Of a stretch of DNA of 64,000 bases, positions 47,720-60,564 are shown piece by piece; the first letter of the stretch is position 1, and each line of letters begins with the position of its first letter. Both the position numbers and the translations under genes were made by a program. Below the pieces are notes generated by a model. That model was given only the letters and a program-made list of their open reading frames with translations, was not told where the DNA came from and ran no database searches. Origin of the DNA: Nymphaea colorata (taxonomy: Eukaryota > Streptophyta > Magnoliopsida > Nymphaeales > Nymphaeaceae); NCBI RefSeq assembly GCF_008831285.2, contig NC_045143.1, forward strand, positions 5,899,503 through 5,963,502, in the 5' to 3' direction.

Positions 47720-50700
47720 ATGGGGGATTCGAAGCCGAAGTCGGGAGCCTGGCAAACCGTGAAGCCATTCGTCAATGGCGGGGCCTCCGGGATGTTGGCC
47801 ACCTGCGTCATTCAACCGATTGATATGATTAAGGTGATGTTCTTTCTGGGATCTTCTGTTTGTGTTCTTGCTTTTGCTTTTGGTGTTTGGTTTTTGTCTT
47901 GGGGGGTCGATGATGTGATATGGCTATGTCGCGGCACATTGGGCATGTGGATTTTTGGTTGGTCCTTGAGAAATGGAATATGTGGATTTTGGATGTAGGA
48001 ATCAGCTGGGATGATGAATGTCAGGTACCTTCTTTTGTAGGCTTACTATGAACTTATCTAGCTTTTGCGGCGATGCATTTTTCTTTGTCTACTTGTCCAA
48101 GTTGCTCAGAATTGATTCTTAGCTGTTAGATTAGGATATATTGTTAGATTTCTAATCTTATTTTTGGATGAACAATGCATGATCAGTAGATTTTTTTTTT
48201 TTAATGTTATTGTCTGTTTCTTCTTTTTAGCCTGATTATTTTGCACGTGCAGGTGCGGATTCAATTAGGTCAAGGATCAGGCTTGCACGTTGCCAAGACA
48301 ATGCTGAGCCAGGAGGGCGTGGGTGCCTTCTATAAGGTGCTGAAGCTGCACTCAAGCGTCATTTTTTTTTAAAATGTTATTTTTGCACTCAAAAAGTTTG
48401 GCGGTCATTATGATTTGGTTCAATGTGTCGTTGAGTAATTTTGGTACCAAAAAAAAAAGGTTGGACTTTTATAGAACTAAATTAAGATAAAATTTCTCTC
48501 CCTAACTTGCATTAGCACATCTGTGAACTTGGTGCTGTTGTTGTGTATTTGACTAGTTATTGTTCTAATGGTGTGTCAGAATTTTTTCAACTTGCATATC
48601 TTGCATATCTTTATATTCATAATTTGAATTTATTGGGATTCATTATTCTTTGTGAAATAAACAATAACAAAGAAAATGCTGTGTTGTTGCATTTACCTAC
48701 TCCGCTATTGTATTTATGGAATCTTGGGACCTGCTTGTTTCTGGGGAACCTTGAGACCTGTTGTTCTATGTAGTCTTCGCCTACAAGCACATAAATGTAG
48801 CTTATAAACCCTTTATTTTTCTCATTGTTTCTGTTGCTAGATTACAATGACTTGTCTTGCAATATTGGTCTTTACATGTACAGTCATTTCATATAATGGG
48901 AATTTCAAAATTAGACCAAGTTAGGATACAGTTGTTTGGCTCTTACACAGGAGAAGTATTCACATGGGAAATTGATTCATATGTACATGACAAAAAATTC
49001 ACATAATTTGCACTGGCTGAAACAACTCGAGACTCTTGCAGTAACGATGATCATATTACACATTAAGAAGGGTGAGTCAGGCACACGCATGGGATTGACA
49101 TATGAATCTTTCTTTTTGGTGTAGCAGCTAAGCAAACAGTGGCTAGTCTTGGATAGGTGCTTTCAGGTATAGAGCTGGGTTGATATCATGCAGACATTCC
49201 GTTTCTTAAAATCTACTGCTTGTCTATAGGACGAGTCCGCAATACACCTGATCTTGGATCTAACTATGTGTTGAGCTAGTTTGGTGCAGTGCCTTGTGTT
49301 GATTATCCTGACCTATGGATACTGTTTATAAACATAACATTTAGTTATAGGTTATTCTGTAGCTGTGCTTTCTTTGATGATTGGTCATACATTGGATATT
49401 TATTGTTCGATGCTGCCTTCCCTTTCAAGTCATCATTATAGATACTGAATATCACTTGAAGGTACAATGTGGATACTTGCTGTATCCTTCTTTTCCCGTA
49501 ACTTGGGATTTGTTGAAACAGGGCTTGTCTGCAGGTTTACTAAGGCAAGCTACTTACACAACAGCACGACTTGGATCTTTCAGGTAAAAAGATCTTGTGT
49601 TCTTTGGGGCATCAAAATAAAACATTAAAGTATTTGGCATCGAACATCATGTTTATTTTGATGCAGATTGGAAGTGACTTTTTTTTGTGTTTTTCTCTTT
49701 GCATTTACTTATTTTTGAAAAGACAGTGCTTTTGTTGGTCATTGGACTTTAGTGTTTCTTAACAGTAGATCAGGAACAAACTGGGAATTATTTTCATGCA
49801 TTCAGAAAAGCCTATTTTGGTTTTTTTTGTGATTGTTGCAGCCTTTGATTGAACAGGTTCTATGAATACGCATTGAAGATGCCACTAGTTACATATTCTT
49901 CACTTTATTGGAAAGAGAAACATCTTCATTCCAGTTCATATTCCTTAAAAGTAAATGTAACTGACGTGTACATGTTTGGAATTATGATAAGAAAACGGCA
50001 TGCAGTTTCTTGAGAAATAAATATGATTTTCCTAAATATACTTTTACATGTATATGCAATGAATTGGAATGTAGGTAATGTGTACATGCTGAAATTATGA
50101 TTCCAAAACAACATCGAAGGTTCTTGAAAAATAAATAAAATATAATATTTATATTGAAATTATGATGCTGAAAACAGCATCGAAGGTTCTTGAAAAATAA
50201 AAATTATTTCCTAAATGTACTTACACAGTTACACTATCGTCTATAGTCTCAAATTTCAGTCTCGGGTTATTATCAGTGAGGTTTTTCTCGGACATTATTT
50301 GGAAAGCTAGTTTTTATCAGGCAAATTGTGGTAATTCAAAAAGTTTAAAATATATAAAAATAATAGAAACATTACAAAATTATAAGTTTTCCTAATTTTC
50401 TTTCGAAGGCATCCAATAACTTTAAAATAGTTATAAAAATGTTAGTAGAAAGTTGCCATAAATATCATTCTCAGATTTTTGTCTGTGAGGTTTCTCTCCA
50501 ACATTAAATGAGAAACTTATTTCTTGGGGAAAATCGTGGGATTTTTTTAAATTCATTAAAAAAATTTACAATGGAAAAATAAGAAAGTTTGACTTTTCTA
50601 CTATTTTTCTTACAAAAAACATTGACTAAATTTTAAAAACATTTGTACGATAAAAGAAACACTAAAAAGTTAAGCTATATCTAAACCCGTTGTTTTTTCA

Positions 50701-51844
50701 TTGAAAAGGGAAATAACATGGAAAAACGAGATAAAGTTTTTATATTTGCATTTTGGATTTTTTTTTTTAAATATTGCTATTTCCTGTTTCTTTGTTTTCC
50801 TTTATTTTACCCTTTTTTGAAATAAACACCAATATTTGTGACTGGAAGAAACTTAAAAAAAACTATAGGGCATGTTGATTGGTTTTTCTTGGAAAGTTTC
50901 ATGAATTTTTCATTTTGGTGATATTTTTCAACTCTATCAATATTTTCTTCTTTTTGTCACTTGTTTTGGCATTTATCACAATATTTTGAAAATTTCATGA
51001 ATATTTGTAGCTATGATGGGGAAAGCAACATTGCAGCTGCATGACAAATAATGAAGTCAAACTTTCTTTTATTTGTATTTTTAATGAACAAGTTTTTCTG
51101 TCATTGCCAAATGATGAAGAAATGTGGTCAGCTGATGCATATGTGCTATTTTTATTTGTAGGGTCTTAACAAACAAAGCTGTTGCTGCTAATGATGGGAA
51201 GCCACTTCCTCTCTACCAAAAAGCTCTCTGTGGACTTACAGCAGGGGCAATTGGTGCATGTGTTGGCAGTCCTGCAGATCTAGCTCTTATTCGTATGCAA
51301 GCGGATGCCACTTTACCGCTTGCTCAACGTCGAAATTACACAAATGCCTTTCATGCACTTTACCGTATTATAACTGATGAAGGGGTTCTAGCACTTTGGA
51401 AGGGAGCAGGTCCCACTGTTGTAAGGGCCATGGCTTTGAACATGGGCATGCTTGCTTCTTATGATCAAAGCGTGGAGTTTTTTAAGGATAACCTTGGGTT
51501 CTCTGAAGTGAGCACTGTAATTGGTAGGCCATCATCTTACTTCGTCTTAGTTTCATTTCCTTTGGCCCTTTCCCCTTTTCTTTGAAGACTATATTTGATG
51601 ATTTGATCAAACACATGTTGGTTCCTAAAGTTGCACTTCCTCTTTTCTAAAAGATCTGAAGTTTTCTCTCCTTTCTCCACTAGTGATAATGTGACTCTGG
51701 GAAATGATTGAAACCCAAATTGAAGCGTGGGTTGCCCTTTAATACAGTAACAATCTAAAAGCCTGATGTTATTAGAGGACTTTTAGCACATTCTGTGTTT
51801 ATTTATATATTTACTCTACGTGTCCGGCCTCTCACACATGCAGC

Positions 51845-51900
<56 letters not shown>

Positions 51901-53916
51901 GGCTGCATGTGTGAGAGGCCGGAGCATCCAAATGGCTGGAGAATCCACGACCTATATATATAATATATATATATAATTCATTTTATAAGATGCGCAAAAC
52001 CATAAGAGTATGGAACAATTGCATGATCCTGCTGATTTCTCATCAATGTGATAATTTGGTGCTAGTCAGACGTGCCAAAGATGAAAAAAGCCAAAGAAGG
52101 AAATATATTGGATTGAATAATGGATATAAAAAAGTTTGATTACAAGTATGTTTGTTTTTTTGAAGCTGGAAGTTACTTTGAAAGATTCAATTTAAGAAAA
52201 TTTCAGGAGTGCATACAGAAAGTATCAAAGGTTTTTCACTATGTTGACACTAGTAGTTCATTTAACATTTGTTTACTCAATTCCCTTTCACTGTCTTCAA
52301 AAGCATATAGTTAGTTAACCTAATACTTATTGGACTGGAAAATATCTGCTTATTCTTTTGTTGGTTGATTATAACATCAAAAAGTTTGTTTTACTCTTCT
52401 ACTGCCTGATGGAAAGTTTAGTTTTTTGTATTGATGACAAACTGAAGCAAATTAGGCTGCAATTCTGCATAACTAAGCTACAAGAGAGCATAGGTGAAGC
52501 ATCATACTTGTCAAGAATATCAAGAGAGAACATAATAGTTGATGGCTTCCTTACAAGGACAAGGAAGTTATGGATTGTGTCACATGGATGTGATGGTCTG
52601 AGGTTGCCATTCAACAACTATATTTGGCATGTATGTGCACCCGTAACTGATGCAGGTAGTTCCATGGGAGGCTGTCCCAGACCATGCCAACTGCAAATGG
52701 TAGGTGCATGATGCTTAGTTGAGGGGTGTTCCACTCCCCACCCAGGTCACGAAGCAGCCTAGACCTAGGGTCAGAGGGAAAGGGGGAGGAGCTTCGGCCT
52801 TTTCAGGGTATCTCCTCCCCCTCCCCCCTCAAAACCTGGACCATGCTAAGGGCCTTGATAGTGTATGAGAAAGCTACATGAAGGGTCACTACACATGTTC
52901 ACATACACACATAGATGCATACCCTTCATTAGAATAATTAAGAATTTGTGCAAATATTATGCAGTCACTTGCAAAGTTAGAGCCTCATCTTATGTTAATC
53001 TTGTTTCCCTTTTTTCCTAAACTTGGACCAATTTGGAAGTGGGTAAGTTCCTGTTATCCCCTGGCTTTGTGGTGATACCAAATGATTGTACAGTTAAACG
53101 TCTAGGTTCAAGAACTCGTATACAAAGAGGGAGAAGAGGAAGTAGACATGTATATCAAGTAAAAAATTGGTCGAAATTGGTCATTTGACCATGCCCAACA
53201 ACTGTTTTGAAGCCTAATTGTATAATTTGTTTAAGAGAAAAAATTTACTAAAAGTTGAGTCTTTTGAAGCCTAATTGTATAATTTGTTAAAGAAAAAAGA
53301 ACCAATAGGTAAATCTATGTTTGTTAATGAAAGTTGCATTCTCATGGGGAGATCAGATGTCCCTGCAAGTGTACCATCGTGGCACAATTAAGCTTTGGGA
53401 ACTTTTAGCTTGCAGCATGGATGCAAACTTTCCAAGATAGGCATAGACTTCCAATGACCATGATCTGCAATTCTGTCCAATTGTTTGGGTGGATGATCAT
53501 ATCCTTAGCAAAAGTTGAACTTTGTTGCTCTTTGGCGTTGCAGGGGCAAGTGCTGTATCTGGTTTTTTTGCATCCGCCTGCAGTCTGCCTTTTGACTACG
53601 TGAAAACACAAATACAGAAAATGCAGCCAGATGCTACTGGGAAGTATCCATACACTGGTTCTTTTGATTGTGCCATGAAGACGCTGAAATCTGGGGGCCC
53701 TTTCAAATTTTATACCGGGTTCCCAGTTTACTGTGTTCGTATTGCTCCCCATGTTATGGTATGTTTGTGTTTGAACTTTTCTCAACAGTTACAATGTCTC
53801 AATACTTGGCTAAAATAGTATCTGGGTGATCTCATTGTTTGTTTGGTCTGTGATTGCAGATGACGTGGATATTTTTGAACCAGATCCAAAAATTAGAGAA
53901 GGCTGCTGGGTTGTAA
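47720..53916 (+). CDS. DTC: Mitochondrial dicarboxylate/tricarboxylate carrier
   Basis: Six exons (47720-47833, 48253-48336, 49522-49583, 51162-51523, 53544-53758, 53860-53916) join in frame to 297 aa, the usual size for this carrier. It belongs to the mitochondrial carrier family (SLC25) and is the plant 2-oxoglutarate/malate-type exchanger, moving dicarboxylates and tricarboxylates across the inner mitochondrial membrane. The three-fold repeat is visible through its signatures: PIDMIKVRIQ (33-42), PADLALIRMQ (from 124) and PFDYVKTQIQ (from 223). Each marks the end of the first helix of a repeat. The second signature has Ala-Asp-Leu-Ala-Leu-Ile-Arg, in which the charged residues remain. All junctions follow GT..AG. 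Introns are large (1.2 to 2.0 kb for three of them) and intron 4, between exons 4 and 5, holds a TA-cored hairpin. A general oxoglutarate carrier is the only close alternative. Confidence 0.96.
51823..51923. repeat. Hairpin element: 25-bp inverted repeat around an AT tract
   Basis: Left arm 51823-51847 and right arm 51899-51923 are exact reverse complements (TCCGGCCTCTCACACATGCA... on the left, ...TGCATGTGTGAGAGGCCGGA on the right). The 51 bases between are alternating A and T, which are also self-complementary, so nearly the full 101 bp could extrude as one hairpin or cruciform. It lies in intron 4 of the carrier gene. It could be a tiny inverted-repeat element or a palindrome made by repair; a short TA-rich tract follows at 51953-51976. 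Confidence 0.9.
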
Positions 53917-56770
53917 GGTTGCCCATTCCTTCTCTCTCTCAATGACTTTGTCCCTCCAATTGAAGAATGCCTTCAGTTAACCATGGTTCCTTTTACAATT
54001 TGCTATGCCCAGGTTTTCTCTTCTCTGTGGCATCATTTTGTTTCAATGGCAAACTGACTAACCAGAAAATTTGTAATAAAGTGAAAATTTCAGTGCAACA
54101 CAGTTAGCTTTTCTTCATACTCTTGAAGTTTCTTGAATGTTAGCTACTTCATAGTGAAATAGAATGACTTCGAAAGGCCAGTCTATCAAGTGGACTGCTA
54201 ATCTTATGTACATAAAAGTTTCAATTTTGTTATGTAGAAACAAATTTGATAGTGCTAAGTCTGCTGTAACGTTTAACCAATTTGCGATTCCTATTAAAGC
54301 AATTGCATATTGGTCGAATTTCATACTTGCAGAGATGGATGAACTCCCATTATTATCTTCCCAATTGCATTCTATAGTTTATCCATGCAAGAATGACTGG
54401 TGAAGGCAGGGAGCGACCTCATTACATGTTTGAGCCTCAGCTTAAGTTTCAGATTACCGGCTATTGGGTTATATTGGACCCTCAGCTATTGCTTTTTTGT
54501 CTGCTTTTACTACCAAAATTGTCGGGGTAGACTCACCCTCTTATGAAACTTTAAAAGCTATATATCCTGTCTTCTTGGTTTGAGATGAATCCTTCTGTTC
54601 AATGAATGACTTCAAGCTGCAGACTTGGACTGTCAATGATAAAGAACTTCAAGGTGAAATGTTGAAAAACTTTAAAAAGCAAGGTGATTTTAGTCACAGT
54701 AGCCCTTTCTGCTAACAGCTTTTTGTACTATTTATTTGAGATCCAAGCTGCAAACTAATTCTATGTTTTTGGGGATGATGAGGCAAACTGTGAAAATTCT
54801 TGGGCGTGCCAAATTTGCTGACTAGAGAAGCACAAACTTACTGTGCCCTGTTTGGGTTCTTCCCAGTACAAAACCCCTGGGCATTGCTTTTTTATGCACC
54901 AGGAAATGAAATTCTTACCTTTTCTTCAGCATTGTAGCAAATGTACGCCATTGGTATTGAATTATAGGTCCACTTCCCCTAGCCAAGCATGTGTCCCATT
55001 TAGGTACCTGATATTGTACCTGATGTCCATATCTTAGAACTCTGGATTAAATCTTGAACTGAACCTTGGTTAGCTTAAATTGGAGGACCAGAGTTTTCCT
55101 TCTCTGTTGGAAACTAGTACAAGGACTTTCTCTGTAACCTAAGAGGATCCTCCGAGGTTTTGTCACAATCATAAGAGGCTTCACTCTCAAAGATTAGTTC
55201 AACAGAGTGGCTTTTACCTGCTTGAGCCGCTAGTTTTCAATTCCTTGATTCTTGTAAATATCTGGTTGGATCTATCTGAGGAGCAAAGGTCTCAACCTTA
55301 AACTCTTGGGGTGTGTTTGAAAATAGGAGTCGTCATCCAGGGCCACACGTCATCCTGGTAGAGAAGTCAGTCCTTTTCTCACCATTTTTTCCTGTAGAAA
55401 AGAGAGAAGCGGGTAAAGATCTAACCGTGTTTCAAAAGGTAGCGTGTTGGGCAGGAAAAATTTAGTAGTATAAAAAGCTCTAGATAAACTTTTGATAATG
55501 TGATCCACACCGATACATGTCCTATTGCTCCAAGCAAATAAGTAAAAATCACTTTCATAGTGATAGTGGCCATTTTTCATCTTTGTATTATCATAAGCAG
55601 TTAGGTTCAAAAAACTGCTTACTTAAAGGTCACAGCCCCTCAATTTACTCATCAAGCAAAAAAACAGATTTTTTACATTTAAACAAGCATTAATTTAATT
55701 AGGAGGGAGTTGGTACCTGAAGCACTGCTTTGAAAGGATGTTTGATTGTTGTACCTGGAACGCCAGAAACAGATGTTCCTCTTAACGACGAGACCCTGAG
55801 ATCAAGAAGTAGAAACGAAGTAAACACACAAGAATACAAGGAGGTAAATGGTTCAGAAAAACTAATAAGTTTCCCACATCTCTTCATCATCTAAATAAAA
55901 ACAAATACGTGGAGTTTAGCTCAAAAATAACAAAAGTAAAAAACTATCAAAATTTTCGCTTAAAACAGGGATGCCTATTCAATCGAGACCAGACTTCACA
56001 CCCCAACAGTTCTAGCGTTCTAGGAACAGTTGTCTTCTTACTGTTTGGATAGAGTCAACACTCAACACCTATAGTTCAGCTTACTAATAGATGCCCGTTC
56101 AACTCTGTCCCACCCCATTTGGGTGGAACACCTGATTCAACAGATTCAGAATGCACACAATGCTCGTGTTTGCAACTACTTCTTCAGGGAACGCTGCGTT
56201 CCAGGCACCGAATCAAACATGCTGCGAGGCACCCAACTTGCATCTTCCGATTCACCAACCTGTTGCATCCAGAGAAGTCAGTCGCTTTCTTCATCGTTGA
56301 TAAAGAAAAGGTGAGTAAATTTTATCCTTTCCGTCTATTGGAATTCATTCAAGAACAAGAGCATCAAAAGGGGTCATCCTTGATTACAAATGATGAATTT
56401 ACGAGTCTCTATTTAATTAATTGAGCCATCTTTTCCGCAAGAAAAAGAAGAAATGGACCACTGAAAATGCTATTCAATTATGCCATTCCAAAAGTTGCGA
56501 AAACTCATTGCAGGAAAAAGCTAGAATGATAGCCAGCGCTCCCGCTAGATTGGTCTCACATTAGGACCATTACGCACATGAACACTGTCCGTCCAACTCC
56601 AACTTGCTTCTTTAGAAAGAAGAAAAAGAAGATTGTACTAACATTCATGAATAGCTTTTGTCCACTTTGGTTAGGACTCCCTTTTAAGACTTGAGTACTT
56701 GAAGGAGGCAAGGTGTTTGGCAGTCAGATTTTGCTTCTTCTTAATCAAAGGATAGAGAGAGTGAGAGTGT
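53917..56770. other. Carrier 3' flank and intergenic stretch
   Basis: The first few hundred bases are the 3' UTR of the carrier gene. The rest is AT-rich with open frames of 60-100 codons (for example 54164, 55350 minus, 56119) that show no domain or splice context. Words such as GGGGTGTGTTTGAAAATAGG near 55308 resemble ends of plant DNA elements. No gene is supported. Confidence 0.5.
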
Positions 56771-56774
56771 CATC

Positions 56775-56880
56775 GAGGGGGTTAGTGCAATGGCTTGGGA
56801 TGTGTCCTGGTAGACAATTAGTCTTCATTTCGAATTTCAGGAGTGTCAACCTCTTGTACTGCAAAAAAAGGGCTTACCGA
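56775..56880 (+). mobile_element. tRNA-derived SINE-like unit, copy 3
   Basis: Begins GAGGGGGTTAGTGCAATGGC, in which TAGTGCAATGG (56783-56793) fits a polymerase III A-box. A B-box-like TTTCGAATTTC follows at about 56828-56838, with CCTGGTAGACAATTAG between. Spacing and order match copy 1 at 35183, so this is a better preserved member of the same family. Confidence 0.6.
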
Positions 56881-56944
56881 TTCACAAGTTGAGTTGAAAC
56901 ACAATGGAGGCGTGTAACACCTTGAAACACTCAAAGCTAATCTC

Positions 56945-57121
56945 GGACTTTAGGGAGTCAAGGAGCTGGGCGGGAGCTTTGCTAATGGGTCTCTCCGACC
57001 CAAAGAAAAGAGAGAGAGAGAGTGAGAGAAGACGGACTTTAGGGAGTCAAGGAGCTGGGCGGGAGCTTTGCTAATGGGTCTCTCCGACCCAAAGAAAAGA
57101 GAGAGAGAGAGTGAGAGAAGA
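56945..57121. repeat. Perfect 89-bp tandem duplication
   Basis: Two head-to-tail copies with 89-bp period (56945 and 57034), each starting GGACTTTAGGGAGTCAAGG and ending in a GA-rich run. I see no difference between them over the whole unit. Flanking sequence also repeats more loosely: GTTGAAACACAATGGAGGC near 56891 recurs as GTTGAAGCACAATGGAGGC near 57202, and a third degenerate unit (TTTAGGGAAACAATGAGTTGG) lies near 57255. Confidence 0.92.
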
Positions 57122-57337
57122 AGAAGAAGAAGAAGAGCAATCAACAAGTGCTTCTACAATACCACTAACACCTTCATCCCAACTTTTGATGTCATCAATA
57201 GGAGTTGAAGCACAATGGAGGCAACACCTTGAAACACAGAAAACAGATATTGTATTTAGGGAAACAATGAGTTGGGTGGGAGCTTTGGCTTTCGGCCTTG
57301 TGATGAGAATTAAACAATAAACACTAATTAAACCCTT

Positions 57338-57340
<3 letters not shown>

Positions 57341-57378
<38 letters not shown>
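57341..57378. repeat. GA microsatellite
   Basis: Uninterrupted GA run of 19 units, shortly after the 89-bp tandem duplication. Confidence 0.95.
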
Positions 57379-57381
<3 letters not shown>

Positions 57382-57869
57382 ATTTAGTCTTTATCTCACT
57401 TGAAAAGATGAGCATCTTTGGCCCTTATTGTGGAGGGGACCAAGCCCCTAGTGTATAATTGGTGATGCTGCCTTTTTAGAAGTTCATCTTATTTCATTCT
57501 GCATCAAAATATGATGGGGACTTTTTTCTCAAAGGAGATTTTTATTTGAGGGACCACATTTTGATATATGGGTTTAAATGTTCTTGTTTTCTTTAATTAT
57601 TTTTTACAATGTCAAATAAGAAACTTCTTTTTTTTTCCACTATTAAAGGCGTTGGTATTGACACAACCGACAGAGTGCTTCGGAGAATATGCATCATTGC
57701 ATACTCCCAGCTCTTATGAGGCTATTTTTCGTTTTCATTTGAAAAAATGACCGATAAATGTCTTAGTATATTGGTTTTTCTTTTTTTTCATTTTTTCTAA
57801 TTTGGGTTTCAGGGAAACAACATTATCACTTGCTCAGCAACCTAAAACGTTGAGACTAATACCCTTTGA

Positions 57870-57965
57870 ATGTAAGAAGGTGATGCTCATAGGAATTGAA
57901 CCACTGATTGGCTTAGTCTCAAGCATTTGCCTAACCAGTTATGCCAAACCCTTGAAGCCCTTTGG
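57870..57965 (-). mobile_element. SINE-like head, second family, copy 1
   Basis: Read on minus: GGCTTCAAGGGTTTGGCATAACTGGTTAGGC, then about 30 bp later GGTTCAATTCC. These fit an A-box and a B-box (57929-57946 and 57890-57900). The copy at 59566-59790 shows the same start (GGGGCATAACTTAGCAGG) and B-box (GTTCGATTCC) followed by TATG. Confidence 0.45.
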
Positions 57966-59565
57966 GTGAATAGAACAACCTCCTATGTTTATGGGCTTCT
58001 AAGCTGTGACAGCATTAGTGATGGCAGCGGTGCACCCTTCAAACTTAAGTACCATGCATTTGCTTATAACACTGAGGTATAACACCTACAAAAATTGAAC
58101 TGGAGACATGCTGCTTGATGGGTCTCACGACCAACCAATTACATTATATCCCTTTGGAGCCCTTATAAAGGGCTTGAAAGTACTTTAATGAAGGAGGCAT
58201 AGCTTTTGCTACAAAAACATCATTGTTTTGTGGGCCTCAATTGTTTCTTACATTTTTCTAACAAGGTAGGTCGTTCTATTAGGGAAATAAGGAAGTTTTA
58301 CTCGAGTAGGTGTCACAAACAACGTAGGCAAGAAAATAGGTGGAGCCCAATAAAAAGGTTAAGCCTACATTTGATAGCCTCAGATTTAAGATCCAAAGTC
58401 ATTTTAGAATCGCAAATTTAAAATCCATGCTTCTGTGGTCTGACCCTCCACTCAGATTCTAAACCATGGATCTAGAATCTAGTGTTTGTTTGAACAATGG
58501 ATTTCACAGCAATAGTCCTCAGACATCTTGTACCTTAGATCCAGTACCATCAAATCCAGCTAAATCAAACATAATTTGTCGGGTCATTTTCATGGCTACA
58601 ATTCAATCTTACCTCCTTGATATGATTGCTCTTTGGCTTCAAAAACATTCTCATGAAAACTTTTCTTTGTTACCTGGGGTTGAAGCAATAGTGAGATTAA
58701 CAATCTTATCAAATTATGCCAATAAAGTACAATTGAACTCCTAAATTTCAACCTCAAGATCTTAACTCCAACTACCTACCCAGGTGAAATGATGCTCTTG
58801 TTTGGTATAGCGACAATGTTGACAAGTACAGGTGAGCATGTCTTTGGGCCTACATGAGTTGGGTACATGAACATATTTCATGTTCTAAATCAAGACCACA
58901 AATTAGACCCACTTTGGGGCTTCCAATTTAATTTCCCCAAGTTGAATTGGTACCCAAATCAGCTCTGCCACTAGGATATAAGCTATGAGAAAGGAGATGA
59001 CTGAAAGTTTTTCTTGTTATAAAGTTTCTGCTGCAGAGGATATTAAATCATGACTTCTCACAATCTTTAACAACTCTGACGTCCTTTTCATGAATGCGCT
59101 CTCCTGCCCATTCAATAGAAAGGAAAACAGAGAACTCTCATTCAAAAACCATGGAAGGTGCTATCGAGATTGTGAAAAGTTAGAATCCAATTCTTCATTG
59201 CTGTATATATTTCCAGCATGCAAACTGCAAACACATAAAGCAATCGACAGCCAAGGATACCAACTGGGCTATTTGCATCATTTTTTTCAATTCATGGTAC
59301 TTTGGCTCCAATGAACAAAGGAAATCCTTGTTAATTTTCTTTCTATCGTTCCAATTTTTGTCGAATGTCACCAAAAAAGCTTAAGAATTGATGAACATAG
59401 GCATAGCATGTATTCAAGAAGGGGAATCCATCTGAAATGAGCAAGTTACGATCTGTCAGAAGCAAAGATAGTTGGAGCTAGCAAAAATACAAATTATTGA
59501 GATACGAACCATAGCTGTGTTTTTGAAGCTGAATACAAGATTTATTAAACAGGCTTTGCTTAGCA
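57966..59565. other. Intergenic stretch, no gene seen
   Basis: Open frames at 58206, 58466 and 59090 have no domain. Around 58370-58540 there are repeated words such as GGATCTAGAATC and AGATCCAAAG, similar in style to 17830-17960, hinting at another short dispersed element. Nothing else supported. Confidence 0.45.
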
Positions 59566-59790
59566 TCATAAGATCTTCCGGTGTTTAACAACCCACCATC
59601 CAAGAAGTCTCCCCTGCCTTCGGGGCTCTTGCATGCGTCGGACATGGGTGGGATACGGTATACCCATCAACCAAAGTGTCATGATCTCTCTTTTTACTGT
59701 CCAGATGAGTAACGTCCATAGGAATCGAACAAACGATGGGCCTTCTACGTACCCACCTACCAACCTGCTAAGTTATGCCCCTTGAGGCTT
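59566..59790 (-). mobile_element. SINE-like unit, second family, copy 2
   Basis: On minus it starts GCCTCAAGGGGCATAACTTAGC, an A-box-like region at 59761-59780. B-box GTTCGATTCC follows at 59730-59721. About 150 bp of tail ends near an A/T-rich segment. The tRNA-like head spacing supports a SINE. It shares the head with the copy at 57870-57965. Confidence 0.55.
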
Positions 59791-60239
59791 ACCATCACAA
59801 GAACTTGAATTCTATTTTCTGATATTTTATATGGTTTTGCAAATTCCCAACTTTCTTTATTGTTGCATAAAGTTTAAGCCTTAAAATTGACCGTAGAAAG
59901 TAGAAGGAAAAGAAGTCTGAATTTACTTCCTGATTTTAACACCAAAGCCGTTCGATGGATCATATTTGAGTTCCCAAGTTGATCTGAAATCCCTTTTATA
60001 TGATACCCACGTAAGTTATAATCAGTTAGTCCCGGAGGGGGTTGGTTGGCATGATGGATGAGGCAGGTGCATTTTGAATTATAGGAACGTTTACCTTTTG
60101 TTCTATACAAAGAGGAGCATCAATATGCAAGTTAACATATAGTAAGGATGTCACCCCTAGACATCAAATTGAAAGCGGGTCTGGCATCTTGGGGATAAGG
60201 GGAAGGTGGAGACTTCGGTTTTCATTTTAGATGGTAACA

Positions 60240-60410
60240 GAGGTGGAGACAGAAATTTTTAATGAAAGGGGCCGAATTAAAGTTTTTAAATTTTGCCTGA
60301 GCCCAAAATTTTCTTTTAAAATTTACATGTAATTTTTTTTTTAAAAACTTGAGGTGCGGCCAGGGCTCATGCGGCCCCCCCTTGGTTCCGCCCCTAGATG
60401 GTAGGGCAAT
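60240..60410. repeat. GGCC/AT-rich dispersed element
   Basis: An AT-rich core with TTTTAAAATTTACATG is bounded by GAAAGGGGCC on the left and GGCCCCCCCTTGGTTCCG on the right, wording common to a widespread class of plant repeats. It resembles elements at 17950-18130 and 60565-60750. Confidence 0.4.
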
Positions 60411-60564
60411 GTTCCTCTTAAGCAAGTTAGAATCGATTAATGCTAGATTTCACATAGTATAAAAATGAGGATTGAGATGCAAAACCTTATATTCGATATC
60501 AAATACCTAGACCTAAGGACCTCATTTAGATTTGAGATATAAGGGAAACAAATGCCTCTTGAAC

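Noticed and set aside
57071..57415. 114-codon minus-strand frame with Ser/Leu repeats
   Set aside because: Created by the GA microsatellites and the 89-bp duplication, which translate as Ser-Leu repeats.
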